The notes under the pieces were generated by a model. The model did no database searches. It had not been told where the DNA came from and saw only the letters and a list, made by a program, of their open reading frames with translations. Positions 40,905 through 49,898 of a stretch of 64,000 bases of DNA are shown here, in pieces. The stretch comes from Devosia sp. (lineage in GTDB: Bacteria; Pseudomonadota; Alphaproteobacteria; Rhizobiales; Devosiaceae). Position numbers and translations under genes: made by a program. The DNA lies in assembly GCF_024707125.1 (NCBI RefSeq), contig NZ_JANQAH010000009.1, forward strand, positions 744,001-808,000, given 5' to 3'. The first letter of the stretch is position 1. Each line of letters starts with the position of its first letter.

Positions 40905-40970
40905 GGTCGTCCTCCTGCGCCCTAGCTAGCAGAAAATTGCGGCGTTCACAGGGGGATGGTTACCCCGCAC

Positions 40971-42095
40971 TCAGAGAGGCTGTTGCTGTGTCGTGCAGTG
41001 GATGCCGCCGCCCCCGGCGGCAATGGCATCGATGTTCAACTGCACGATCTCTCGATCCGGAAACAGCTTTTGCAGCGTGTCATGGGCATGGCCATCGGCG
41101 TCGTCGTCGCCGAACTCGGGGGCGATCACGGCGCCGTTGCAGAGATAAAAGTTGATATAGCCCGCCGCGAAATCGTCGGTCTCAAATTCCTCCCGCACGA
41201 TTGAGGGGCCGGGCAGCGCGACCACTTCGAGGCTGCGCCCCTGGGCGTCGGTAGAGGCCTGCAATATTTCCAGATGTCGCTTGGTGACAGGGTGATCGAA
41301 GGAATCCGGGTCGAGATCAAGGCCAGCAACCACAACGCCGGGGCGCGCGAAGCGGGCATAAAAATCAGTATGGCCGTCGGTAATGTCCTTGCCCCTGATC
41401 CCGGGCAGCCAGAGGATCTTTTCCAGCCCGAGAAGCCGGGACAATTCGGCCTCGCACTGCTCCTTGCTGACGCTGGGATTTCGGTTCGGGTTCAGTACGC
41501 AGCTTTCGGTGAAGATTGCCGTGCCCTGGCCATCAACCTCGATGCCGCCGCCTTCGAGCACGAGCCTGGTATTGAGGACAGGTGCCTGCGCTTCCCCGGC
41601 AACGAAGCGCGCAACCTTGGCGTCGCGCGCATGGGCCTGCTTGTTGCCCCAGCCATTGAAGTTGAAATCGACGCCGCTGAGCTTGCCCGCCTGATCCCTC
41701 ACGAAAACGGGTCCGGTATCACGCATCCACAGGTCGTCGATCGGCATGACGATCAGGTTCACTGAGGGGCCGCAGAGGTCCGAGGCGAGGTCGAAGTCTT
41801 CCTGCCGCACCAGCATGTTGACCGGCTCATAGACGGCGATCGTTCTGGCAATGGTGGCGAGGTTTTCCCGCACGTCCGGCAACAGGTCGCGGCCCCAGAT
41901 TTTTGCACTGGGGCCGAAAGCCATCCAGGTTGCGGCATGCGGATCGCCTTCATCGGGCATGCGCCACGAAGCGCCGTTGCTCTGGGCGAAGGTGGGAGGA
42001 ATGCTCATCAGCGACGCGCCTCCGGCCAGCACTGCGCCGGACAAATAGAGACTGTCCCTAATAAATGCCCGACGCGTGTGCATGATGTTTTTCAT
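40971..42095 (-). CDS. Agmatine deiminase/porphyromonas-type peptidylarginine deiminase family, Tat-exported
   Basis: 374 residues. The first 38 form a twin-arginine signal (TRRAFIRDSLYLSG, then a hydrophobic stretch and FAQS). The mature protein has the pentein deiminase core: DLWMRDTGPVFV, LVLEGGGIEVDGQGT, GITDGHTDFYARF-type sequence, and the catalytic Cys367 in GGGIHCTTQQQP. Agmatine deiminase makes N-carbamoylputrescine and is normally cytosolic, so export is notable. The substrate could also be a peptidyl-arginine or another guanidine. It is the last gene of a minus-strand pair with the RpiR regulator, 46 bases apart. Confidence 0.88.
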   Translation of the reverse strand: MKNIMHTRRAFIRDSLYLSGAVLAGGASLMSIPPTFAQSNGASWRMPDEGDPHAATWMAFGPSAKIWGRDLLPDVRENLATIARTIAVYEPVNMLVRQEDFDLASDLCGPSVNLIVMPIDDLWMRDTGPVFVRDQAGKLSGVDFNFNGWGNKQAHARDAKVARFVAGEAQAPVLNTRLVLEGGGIEVDGQGTAIFTESCVLNPNRNPSVSKEQCEAELSRLLGLEKILWLPGIRGKDITDGHTDFYARFARPGVVVAGLDLDPDSFDHPVTKRHLEILQASTDAQGRSLEVVALPGPSIVREEFETDDFAAGYINFYLCNGAVIAPEFGDDDADGHAHDTLQKLFPDREIVQLNIDAIAAGGGGIHCTTQQQPL

Positions 42096-42141
42096 CGCAG
42101 ACGAGTAGCAACGGATGGAAGCACGCGCAACAAACGAGCGC

Positions 42142-42975
42142 CTACTCGCCCTCCAACGCTCCGATGCGTTCGCTGGCCGTCTCCCAGCCCAGTTCCGTCA
42201 CCCTTGCAATGATCGCCTCCACCAAGCCCAGCAATACCGCATTGGCGTCCCAGGTGCGGCCGGTTTCGGTGCGGCATGGGAGGCAATAGCGGGCGTGGCG
42301 GGCTATGGGGCTCAGCCACTCGTCGGTGATGAGGACGATGTGGGCTTTTCGCCGGGAGAGCGTGTGGGCAATGTCGAGCATGGCCGGATCGTAGCGGCGG
42401 ACGTCGAAGAGGATGGCGAGGTCGCCCGGTTTGACGTCGATAAGCTGGTCGGCCGAGGTGGCCGGCCGCCCGTCGAGGCGGCGGATGCCGGGGCGGATGA
42501 GTCGGAGATGGGCTTCAAGATACCCGGCGAGAAAGTCGGTAAAGCGGCCGCCGGCGAGGTAACAGGCCCGCTTGGTTTCGGCAAGGCGCCGGCAGACGGT
42601 CTCGAATTCGCCGGGCGAGATCAGGGCCGCGGTTTCTTCCATGCGGCGGGCCGACTGGGCGAGGAAGGCCGAGAGATAGGGCGCTTCGCCGGCATGACCC
42701 GGGGGTGTCGCGCCCCGCTGCAGCGGGGATTTCGAGCGCTCTTCCAGCTCTTCGCGCAGGGCGCGCTGGAAATCGGGATAGGATTTGAAGCCCAGTTGCG
42801 CCACGAAACGCACGATGGTGGCGGCGCTGACCCCGGCACCCGCAGCGAACTCGGCGACCGGCGCGAGGCCGAGCAGCGGATAATTGCCCAAAAGCCCGCG
42901 CGCGGCCCTTCGCCCGGCAGCGGTCAGCTGCTCGTCGAGATCGTGAATCCGCGCGGCGACGGTCTTGCCCTCCAT
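42142..42975 (-). CDS. MurR/RpiR-family transcriptional regulator
   Basis: 277 residues from the ATG at 42975, set by AGGGGG; the longer frame would run across the divergent gene's start and is not credible. N-terminal helix-turn-helix (VAEFAAGAGVSAATIVRFVAQLG, about residues 40-62) and a SIS-type effector domain (about 125-260). It diverges from the N-formylglutamate amidohydrolase-family gene across a 92-base control region, and so probably regulates the amine-utilisation genes to its right. Confidence 0.88.
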   Translation of the reverse strand: MEGKTVAARIHDLDEQLTAAGRRAARGLLGNYPLLGLAPVAEFAAGAGVSAATIVRFVAQLGFKSYPDFQRALREELEERSKSPLQRGATPPGHAGEAPYLSAFLAQSARRMEETAALISPGEFETVCRRLAETKRACYLAGGRFTDFLAGYLEAHLRLIRPGIRRLDGRPATSADQLIDVKPGDLAILFDVRRYDPAMLDIAHTLSRRKAHIVLITDEWLSPIARHARYCLPCRTETGRTWDANAVLLGLVEAIIARVTELGWETASERIGALEGE

Positions 42976-43067
42976 TCGGCCCCCTGAATTCTGCGTTTCA
43001 ATATTGACACAGATTATGGTTGTGGAACTACTGTTACAGAAATTGATCGCTTGCCTATAGAGGGAAT

Positions 43068-43838
43068 ATGGACAGCGAGGCGCAGAAATCGGTTCTGGTG
43101 ACCAATGCGCGGGGGGCTTCGCCCTTCGTCCTGCTGTGCGACCACGCCTCCAACCGTATTCCCGAGCGCTATGGCGATCTCGGCCTGTCGGCCAGCGAAA
43201 GGCTGAGCCATATCGCCTGGGACCCGGGCGCGTTGGCAGTGAGCCGGGAACTGTCGGCACTGCTCGATGCGCCGCTGGTGGAATCCACCGTGTCGCGCCT
43301 CATCATCGACTGCAATCGCGCCCTCGATGCGCCGGACCTGATCTGGACGCTTTCAGAGCGCACGCGCATTGCGGCCAATGAAAACATTACACCTGAAGAA
43401 CGGGACTATCGTATCGCCCAGTATCATCGACCCTTTCACGGCGCTATCGACGTCCTGCTCGAAGCGCGCCGCCATGCGGGCGTCGAGACCATCGTGGTCT
43501 GCATGCATTCCTTTACCCCCGTCTTTCTGGGCAAGAAGCGCCCCTGGCCCATCGGCGTCATCCATGGGCGGGACGACCGCTTTACCCGCGCTTTTCGCGA
43601 TGCCATGGCGGCGGAGCGGCCCGAACTCAATATCGGCTGGAACGAGCCCTATGCCGCGCTCAATGGCGTGACCCTCACGCTCGAAAAACACGGCGACGGG
43701 CGCGGGCTCGAAGCCACCATGATCGAAATCCGTAACGACGAAATTCTCTCGCCAGACGGGGTCGGCCAATGGGCCGGCCTCATCGCGCGGAGCCTGCAGC
43801 ATGCGCGCGAGGCGCGACAACAGGCCCGGACGCATTAG
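43068..43838 (+). CDS. N-formylglutamate amidohydrolase-family protein
   Basis: 256 residues with AGAGGGA before the ATG. Conserved stretches are LLCDHASNRIPERYGDLGL, HIAWDPGA, and LIIDCNRALD, with VCMHSFTPVF and GRDDRFTRAF further on. Named members hydrolyse N-formyl-L-glutamate to formate and glutamate in histidine degradation. No other hut gene is here. In this neighbourhood (ethanolamine-type permease, gamma-glutamyl ligase, two dehydrogenases) it might instead release glutamate from a gamma-glutamyl amide; that is inference. Confidence 0.87.
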   Translation: MDSEAQKSVLVTNARGASPFVLLCDHASNRIPERYGDLGLSASERLSHIAWDPGALAVSRELSALLDAPLVESTVSRLIIDCNRALDAPDLIWTLSERTRIAANENITPEERDYRIAQYHRPFHGAIDVLLEARRHAGVETIVVCMHSFTPVFLGKKRPWPIGVIHGRDDRFTRAFRDAMAAERPELNIGWNEPYAALNGVTLTLEKHGDGRGLEATMIEIRNDEILSPDGVGQWAGLIARSLQHAREARQQARTH

Positions 43839-43880
43839 GCGGGACACACAGGGTTCAGCATAACCAAGGGGACAGGGACC

Positions 43881-45425
43881 ATGGCTGATACCAAGAAGGT
43901 GGGAAGTGTCGCTTATGCGACACGAGACAAGTCGTATTTCGAAAAGCGGGGGCTGCAGCGCTATGCTGGCATCTGGTCGCTTTGGGCGCTCGGCGTGGGC
44001 GCGGTGATTTCAGGCCATTTTTCCGGCTGGAACTTTGGTTTTGCCACCGGTGGCTGGGGCGGCATGCTGGTGGCCGGCGCCATCATCGCCGTGATGTATC
44101 TGGGCCTCGTTTCCTCCATTGCGGAAATGAGCCCGGCACTGCCGCATACCGGGGCGGCCTATTCCTTTGCCCGCACCTCCATGGGCCCATGGGGCGGCTT
44201 CGTCACCGGGCTTTTCGAGAATGTCGAATATGTGCTGACCCCAGCGGTGATCGTCACCTTCATTTCGGGCTATTTTGGTTCGATCACGGGCATGGATACC
44301 GCGCTCTATCCGATCCTCTGGATCGTCTTCTTCGCGGTGTTTCTGGCGCTCAACATCTATGGCGTGGCGCTGAGCTACAAGGTGACGCTGGTCGTCACCC
44401 TGATCTCGCTGGCTGTGCTGGTGGTGTTCTGGATCTCGGCCATTCCCAACATGGATTTTGGGCGCTGGGCGCTCAATATCGGGGTTGGCGAGGACGGCAA
44501 GGCGGTCGAATTGCCCGATGGCAACGGCTCCTGGTTCCCGTTCGGCTGGCAGGGTGTGCTCGCAACGCTCCCCTTTGCCGTCTGGCTGTTCCTTGCCATC
44601 GAGCAGGTGCCGCTGGCCGCCGAAGAATCGGTCGATCCCAAGCGCGATCTGCCGCGTGGCATTCTGCTCGGATTTGCGACGCTCCTCCTCTCGGCCTTCA
44701 TGATCGTGCTGCTCAACCCATCGGTGAACGGCATCGGCAGCTTTGCGCTCGGTTCTTCGCTCGAACCGCTGCTCGACGGCTTCCGGGCCATCTATGGCGA
44801 TGCGGGTGCGGTGGTGCTGGGGCTGGTGGCGCTGACGGGGCTTATCGCCTCGTTCCACACCATTCTCTATGCGCAGGGGCGGCAGGTCTATTCGCTGAGC
44901 CGTGCCGGCTATTTCCCTTCGGGGCTGTCGGTCACGCATGAAAAGTACAAGACCCCGCATGTGGCCATGATTTCGGGCGCGTTGCTCGGCCTCGCCGTCA
45001 TGCTGGTGATCTGGTTTGCCAATGGCGGCGGCGGCTCGGGGGAAACCCAGCTCGGCGACGATCTCATCGGCACCGTGCTGCTCAATATGGCCGTGTTCGG
45101 CGCCATGCTGAGCTACATCATGCAGGGGATCAGCTTCATCCTTCTGCGGCGTAACCAGCCCAATATCGAACGCCCCTTCCGCTCGCCGCTCGGCGTGCCC
45201 GGGGCCACGGTGACCATCATCATCGCCACGGTGACGCTGTTCTACCAGCTGCAGGATCCGAACTTCTTCAAGGGCGTCATCTGGGTGATCGCCTGGTGTG
45301 CGGTGGGCATCATCTATTTCGCCCTGGTGGGGCGCAACAAGCTGATCCTCTCGCCCGAAGAAGAGTTCGCGCTTGAGCATCGCGGCGATGCCGCGGTGGC
45401 GGCGGCCGTGGCACCAAAGGCCTGA
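43881..45425 (+). CDS. Ethanolamine permease-type amino acid/amine transporter (APC family)
   Basis: 514 residues with ACAGGGA before the ATG and about twelve membrane helices. The N-terminal region GVGAVISGHFSGWNFGFATG, then SSIAEMSPALPHTGAAYSFARTSMG, is characteristic of the ethanolamine permease (EAT) branch of the APC superfamily. An extended acidic loop (GVGEDGKAVELPDGNG) lies near residue 200. It imports ethanolamine or a similar small amine. Starts 42 bases after the amidohydrolase. Confidence 0.88.
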   Translation: MADTKKVGSVAYATRDKSYFEKRGLQRYAGIWSLWALGVGAVISGHFSGWNFGFATGGWGGMLVAGAIIAVMYLGLVSSIAEMSPALPHTGAAYSFARTSMGPWGGFVTGLFENVEYVLTPAVIVTFISGYFGSITGMDTALYPILWIVFFAVFLALNIYGVALSYKVTLVVTLISLAVLVVFWISAIPNMDFGRWALNIGVGEDGKAVELPDGNGSWFPFGWQGVLATLPFAVWLFLAIEQVPLAAEESVDPKRDLPRGILLGFATLLLSAFMIVLLNPSVNGIGSFALGSSLEPLLDGFRAIYGDAGAVVLGLVALTGLIASFHTILYAQGRQVYSLSRAGYFPSGLSVTHEKYKTPHVAMISGALLGLAVMLVIWFANGGGGSGETQLGDDLIGTVLLNMAVFGAMLSYIMQGISFILLRRNQPNIERPFRSPLGVPGATVTIIIATVTLFYQLQDPNFFKGVIWVIAWCAVGIIYFALVGRNKLILSPEEEFALEHRGDAAVAAAVAPKA

Positions 45426-45468
45426 CCAAATTGGGAAGGCGCGGCACCGCTGCGCCTTCCATCCACAA

Positions 45469-45536
45469 CGTCATTCCCGCGAAAGCGGGAATCCCAGCCG
45501 CCGCAAAGGGAGATTCCCGCTTTCGCGAGAATGACG
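45469..45536. repeat. Intergenic paired-palindrome repeat, type B
   Basis: CGTCATTCCCGCGAAAGCGG and CCCGCTTTCGCGAGAATGACG, inverted copies around a short spacer, between the permease and ligase genes. Confidence 0.8.
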
Positions 45537-45573
45537 CGGTGCTTGGGGAGAGACAGAAACTGAGGGAATAAAA

Positions 45574-46932
45574 TTGAGCTATTCGCTCGACACTCTTCGC
45601 GCAGACGTCGCCGCCGGGCGCATCGACACGGTGCTGGTTGCCTTTCCCGACATGCAGGGGCGGCTGATCGGCAAGCGTTTTCAGGCGCAGTTCTTTCTCG
45701 ATGGCGCCATGGATGAAACCCATGGCTGCAATTACCTGCTGGCCGACGATATCGACATGGAGCCGGTGCCCGGCTACGCGGCGGCAAACTGGGGCAAGGG
45801 CTATGGCGATTTCGTCATGAAGCCCGACCTTTCAACGCTGATGAAATGCACCTGGCTTGAAGGCACAGCACTGGTGCTGGCCGATCTCGTCGACCACCAT
45901 CATCACGAACCCATTCCGCATGCGCCGCGCAGCATTTTGAAGAAGCAATTGGCGCGGCTGGAGGCGCTGGGGCTTTCGGCCAATTTCGCCAGCGAGCTGG
46001 AATTCTATCTCTTCGACGAGACGTTCCGCTCGGCCCATGAGAAAGGCTATCAGAACCTGACGGCGGCCGGATATTACATCGAGGATTACCACATCTTCCA
46101 GACCACCAAGGAAGAAGGGGTGATGCGGGCGCTGCGCAATCAGCTGCATGCCTCGGGCATTCCGGTCGAAAACTCCAAGGGCGAATGGGGGCCGGGCCAG
46201 GAAGAAATCAACGTCCGCTATGCCGAGGCGCTCACCATGGCCGACCGGCATGTGGTCATCAAGAATGCCACCAAGGAAATCGCCTTCGGCCAGGGCAAGG
46301 CCGTCACCTTCATGGCCAAGTGGGCTTATGATCTCGCCGGGTCTTCGGCGCATATCCATATGTCGCTGGCAAAGGGCGGAAAGAACCAGTTCGTCGACGA
46401 GAGCGACGCGTTGGGCATGTCGGGGCTGATGAAGCATTTCATGGCGGGTCTTCTTACCTATGCCGGCGACATCACCTATTTCCTTGCGCCCTATATCAAT
46501 TCCTACAAGCGCTTCCAGGTTGGCACTTTTGCGCCGACCAAGGCGATCTGGAGCAGTGACAATCGTACGGCTGGCTTTCGGCTTTGCGGGGAAAACACCA
46601 AGGGTGTGCGGGTTGAGTGCCGCATTGGTGGTGCCGACCTAAACCCTTATCTCGCCTTTGCGGCGCTGCTGGCGGCGGGCTTGAAGGGGATCGAGGACAA
46701 GCTCACGCTGGAACCGGCCTTTTCGGGCGATGCCTATTCGGGCGAAAAACTGCGCGAGGTGCACAAGACTCTTCGCGACGCGGTGGCGGCACTGAAAGGC
46801 TCAAAAATGCTCAACGAGGCTTTTGGGGCCGAGGTGGTGGAGCACTATGTGCACACGGGCAATTGGGAACAGTTCGAATATGATCGCCGCGTGACTGACT
46901 GGGAGCGCAAGCGCGGGTTCGAGCGGAGCTGA
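45574..46932 (+). CDS. Glutamine synthetase-family gamma-glutamyl amine ligase
   Basis: 452 residues from a TTG with GAGGGA upstream. The glutamine synthetase fold is complete: N-terminal VLVAFPDMQGRLIGKRF, ELEFYLFDE (metal Glu), GQEEINVRYAEAL, SSAHIHMSL (His for metal/ATP), NRTAGFRLCG (glutamate-binding Arg), and RVECRIGGADLNPYLAFAAL. Type and neighbours fit gamma-glutamylpolyamine or gamma-glutamylethanolamide synthetases (PuuA/GlnA4/IpuC group), not nitrogen-assimilating GlnA, which carries an adenylylation Tyr loop that is not evident here. Confidence 0.87.
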   Translation: MSYSLDTLRADVAAGRIDTVLVAFPDMQGRLIGKRFQAQFFLDGAMDETHGCNYLLADDIDMEPVPGYAAANWGKGYGDFVMKPDLSTLMKCTWLEGTALVLADLVDHHHHEPIPHAPRSILKKQLARLEALGLSANFASELEFYLFDETFRSAHEKGYQNLTAAGYYIEDYHIFQTTKEEGVMRALRNQLHASGIPVENSKGEWGPGQEEINVRYAEALTMADRHVVIKNATKEIAFGQGKAVTFMAKWAYDLAGSSAHIHMSLAKGGKNQFVDESDALGMSGLMKHFMAGLLTYAGDITYFLAPYINSYKRFQVGTFAPTKAIWSSDNRTAGFRLCGENTKGVRVECRIGGADLNPYLAFAALLAAGLKGIEDKLTLEPAFSGDAYSGEKLREVHKTLRDAVAALKGSKMLNEAFGAEVVEHYVHTGNWEQFEYDRRVTDWERKRGFERS

Positions 46933-46966
46933 AGAGGTCCGTTTGCAGCAACACCCATGGTTCGCC

Positions 46967-47042
46967 GTCATTGCCGGGCTTGTCCCGGCAATCCATCTTG
47001 CCGCCGCATGGACTACCGGGACAAGCCCGGTAGTGACGAAGG
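46967..47042. repeat. Intergenic paired-palindrome repeat, type A
   Basis: GGGCTTGTCCCGGCAATCCA and GACTACCGGGACAAGCCCGG, between the ligase and aldehyde dehydrogenase genes. Confidence 0.8.
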
Positions 47043-47112
47043 AATGGGGGCGGCTGGTGGGTTCTCTCGAGAGCCACCCGGCAATGATACAAAGTTTGAA
47101 CGGAATAAAAGC

Positions 47113-48495
47113 ATGACCGAGACGGTCCAGATCATTTCTCCCGTGAGCGGAAACGTCTTTGCCGAGCGGCAGACGCTGGATGGTGCTGCCATCGCCGCGG
47201 CCGTAAGCCGGGCCAAGGCGGCGCAGCGGGTCTGGCGCGCGGTGGCGGTGGCCGAGCGCGTTGCGGCGGTGGGGCGCATGGTCGATGCGCTGCTCGCCAT
47301 GAACGACGAGATCGTGCCGGAACTGGCCTGGCAAATGGGGCGGCCGATCCGCTTTGGCGCGGAAAAGCGGGGGGTCGAGGAACGCAGCCGGCATATGCTT
47401 GGCATCGCCGAGACGACGCTGGCGCCGTCCATGCGGCCCGAGAAAGAGGGTTTTGTGCGCTATATCGCGCATGAGCCGCTCGGCGTGGTGCTGGTTATCG
47501 CGCCCTGGAATTATCCGTTCCTGACGGCAGTCAATTCCATCGTTCCGGCGCTGGTGGCGGGCAATGCGGTGCTGTTGAAGCATGCGAGCCAGACGCTGCT
47601 GGCCGGCGAGCGCTTTGCCGCCGCGGCCAAAGCAGGCGGGCTACCGGAGGGCATTTTTCAGAACCTTGTCCTGAGCCATTCGGACACGGAAAAACTCGTT
47701 GGGTCGGGCGAGATCGACCACATCAATTTCACCGGATCGGTGGAAGGCGGGCGGCGGATCGAGAGGGCAGCGGCCGGGACTTTTGCCACACTGGGCCTTG
47801 AGCTTGGTGGCAAGGACCCGGCCTATGTCCGCGCCGATGCCAATCTCGATTTTGCCGCCGAAAACCTCGTCGACGGCAGCTTTTTCAATTCGGGGCAATC
47901 GTGCTGCGGCGTCGAGCGCATCTATGTGCATGCCGAGGTGTTTGACGGTTTTGTCGAACGGTTCATCGAGCAGGCGCGGGGCTGGACCCTGGGCGATCCG
48001 CTCGATCCCGACACCATTGTCGGGCCAATGGCGCGCGGCAATTTTGCCGATCATGTGCGCCAGCAGACTGAGGAAGCCGTGCGCGGCGGCGCGAGGCGGC
48101 ATCTCAACTGGGGCGATGCCCGCGATATGGCGGGCTCGCCTTATCTGGCGCCGGAAGTGCTTACCGGCGTCAATCACCAGATGAGCGTCATGCGCGAGGA
48201 GAGTTTTGGGCCGGTCGTCGGCATCATGAAGGTGGTTGATGATGCCGAGGCGATCACGCTGATGAATGACAGTCCCTATGGGCTGACGGCGTCGATTTGG
48301 ACGGCAGATATTGCTGCCGCCGGACGGATTGGCGGCGAGGTCGAGACCGGCACGGTTTTCGCCAATCGCTGCGACTATCTTGATCCCGCGCTCGTTTGGA
48401 CGGGTGTGAAGGATACTGGCAAGGGCGGGGGCCTGAGCGAGATCGGCTACCACAATTTGACCCAGCCCAAGAGTTTTCATCTACGGCGGGTTTGA
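47113..48495 (+). CDS. NAD(P)-dependent aldehyde dehydrogenase
   Basis: 460 residues from the ATG at 47113. Landmarks are VIAPWNYPFLTAVN, NAVLLKHA (cofactor Lys), INFTGSVEGG, the general-base Glu in LGLELGGKDPAYV, and the catalytic Cys in FNSGQSCCGVERIYVH (about residue 260). EESFGPVVGIM is the ALDH consensus near the C-terminus. With the gamma-glutamyl ligase before it and the Fe-alcohol dehydrogenase after, it probably oxidises a gamma-glutamyl-amino-aldehyde or free aldehyde. Confidence 0.9.
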   Translation: MTETVQIISPVSGNVFAERQTLDGAAIAAAVSRAKAAQRVWRAVAVAERVAAVGRMVDALLAMNDEIVPELAWQMGRPIRFGAEKRGVEERSRHMLGIAETTLAPSMRPEKEGFVRYIAHEPLGVVLVIAPWNYPFLTAVNSIVPALVAGNAVLLKHASQTLLAGERFAAAAKAGGLPEGIFQNLVLSHSDTEKLVGSGEIDHINFTGSVEGGRRIERAAAGTFATLGLELGGKDPAYVRADANLDFAAENLVDGSFFNSGQSCCGVERIYVHAEVFDGFVERFIEQARGWTLGDPLDPDTIVGPMARGNFADHVRQQTEEAVRGGARRHLNWGDARDMAGSPYLAPEVLTGVNHQMSVMREESFGPVVGIMKVVDDAEAITLMNDSPYGLTASIWTADIAAAGRIGGEVETGTVFANRCDYLDPALVWTGVKDTGKGGGLSEIGYHNLTQPKSFHLRRV

Positions 48496-48518
48496 AGACA
48501 CTCTCCACCCCGCTCGAT

Positions 48519-48586
48519 GTCACTCCGGCGAAGGCCGGGGTCCAACTTGAGATCTCAGGATGGATCCCGGCCTTCGCCGGGATGAC
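48519..48586. repeat. Intergenic paired-palindrome repeat, type C (B-like variant)
   Basis: GTCACTCCGGCGAAGGCCGG pairs with CCGGCCTTCGCCGGGATGAC. Same layout as type B with a different inner sequence. It lies between the two dehydrogenase genes. Confidence 0.8.
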
Positions 48587-48620
48587 AGCGGTGGGTAGGT
48601 TGTATTGAGGGACCAAAAGC

Positions 48621-49775
48621 ATGACCAAAGCCAACTGGAATTATCCGACCGCCGTCCGCTTCGGGGCGGGGCGTATTGCCGAATTGCCCGATGCGCTGAA
48701 GGTGGCAGGAATTAAGAAACCCCTGCTGGTGACCGATGCGGGGCTGGCGGCATTGCCGGTAACGCAAAAAGTGCTGGCGGATTTGAAGGCCGGGGGCATC
48801 GAGGTCGGGCTTTTCTCTGATGTAAAACCCAACCCGATTTCGGCCAATGTCGAGGCCGGCACAAAAGTGCTGCGCGAGGGTGGCTATGACGGGGTCATCG
48901 CTTTTGGCGGTGGTTCCGGGCTCGATACGGCCAAGGTGATTGCCTTCATGGCCGGACAGACGCGGCCCATGTGGGACTTTGAGGATATTGGCGATTGGTG
49001 GACGCGGGCCGATCCCAAGGGGATTTTCCCGATTGTCGCCGTGCCGACGACGGCGGGGACCGGCTCGGAAGTCGGGCGCGCCGGCGTTATCACCGACGAG
49101 ACGACGCACACCAAGAAGGTGATCTTTCATCCGCTGATGATGCCCAAGGTCGTCATCGCCGATCCCGAACTGACCGTGGGCATGCCAAAGTTCATCACCG
49201 TGGGCACGGGCATGGATGCGTTGGCGCACTGCCTGGAGGCCTATTGCGCGCCGGGATACCATCCGCTGGCCGACGGCATTGCGGTCGAGGGTATTCGGCT
49301 GGTTTTTGAAAACCTGCCCAAGGTGGCGGCTAATCCCAACGATATCGAAGCGCGCGGCCATATGATGAGTGCGGCGGCCATGGGGGCGACGGCTTTCCAG
49401 AAGGGGCTGGGGGCCATTCACGCGCTGAGCCACCCGGTGGGGGCGCTCTACGACACGCATCACGGCATGACCAATGCCGTCTTCATGCCCTACGTGCTGC
49501 AGGCGAATAAATCGGCCATCGAAGGCAAGATCGCGCGGCTGGCGGCCTATATCGGGCTGGCGCCGAGTTTTGACGCGTTCCTGCATGCAGTGATCGGGCT
49601 GCGGCTGCGATTGGAAGTGCCGCATACGCTGAGGGATTTTGGCGTGGATGATGCCCAGCGGGACAAGATCGGCGATATGGCCATTGTTGACCCTACGGCG
49701 GGCGGCAATCCCGTGGAGCTGACGAAGGAGCGGGCGCTGGCGATTTTCGATCGGGCGCTGGAGGGCAAGGTTTAG
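48621..49775 (+). CDS. Iron-containing alcohol dehydrogenase (group III)
   Basis: 384 residues with GAGGGA before the ATG. NAD site FGGGSGLDTAKVIAFM (about residues 94-109), PTTAGTGSEVGRAGVITDE, and metal ligands in DALAHCLEAYCAPGYHPLAD and GAIHALSHPVGALYDTHHG are complete. Last plus-strand gene of the amine cluster. A natural role would be oxidation of the hydroxyl of a gamma-glutamylated amino-alcohol to the aldehyde used by the preceding ALDH; it could also work in the reducing direction. Confidence 0.92.
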   Translation: MTKANWNYPTAVRFGAGRIAELPDALKVAGIKKPLLVTDAGLAALPVTQKVLADLKAGGIEVGLFSDVKPNPISANVEAGTKVLREGGYDGVIAFGGGSGLDTAKVIAFMAGQTRPMWDFEDIGDWWTRADPKGIFPIVAVPTTAGTGSEVGRAGVITDETTHTKKVIFHPLMMPKVVIADPELTVGMPKFITVGTGMDALAHCLEAYCAPGYHPLADGIAVEGIRLVFENLPKVAANPNDIEARGHMMSAAAMGATAFQKGLGAIHALSHPVGALYDTHHGMTNAVFMPYVLQANKSAIEGKIARLAAYIGLAPSFDAFLHAVIGLRLRLEVPHTLRDFGVDDAQRDKIGDMAIVDPTAGGNPVELTKERALAIFDRALEGKV

Positions 49776-49800
49776 GCCCCGGAACGCCCACTCTCTCGGT

Positions 49801-49866
49801 GTCATTCCCGCGAAAGCGGGAATCTCACTTTTGGGAAATAGAGATTCCCGCTTTCGCGGGAATGAC
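49801..49866. repeat. Intergenic paired-palindrome repeat, type B
   Basis: GTCATTCCCGCGAAAGCGGG and CCCGCTTTCGCGGGAATGAC are perfect inverted copies. It sits between the ends of convergent genes. Confidence 0.82.
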
Positions 49867-49898
49867 GCCGTGGGAATAGCGAGTGCGCCGTTTCCCGA

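Noticed and set aside
42976..43260. N-terminal extension of the RpiR regulator at 42142
   Set aside because: The extension would cover the divergent gene's start and is rich in Pro and Arg; a good ribosome site supports the ATG at 42975.
45574..46932. Housekeeping glutamine synthetase GlnA
   Set aside because: Neighbours are an amine permease and dehydrogenases, and the adenylylation Tyr loop of GlnA is not evident.
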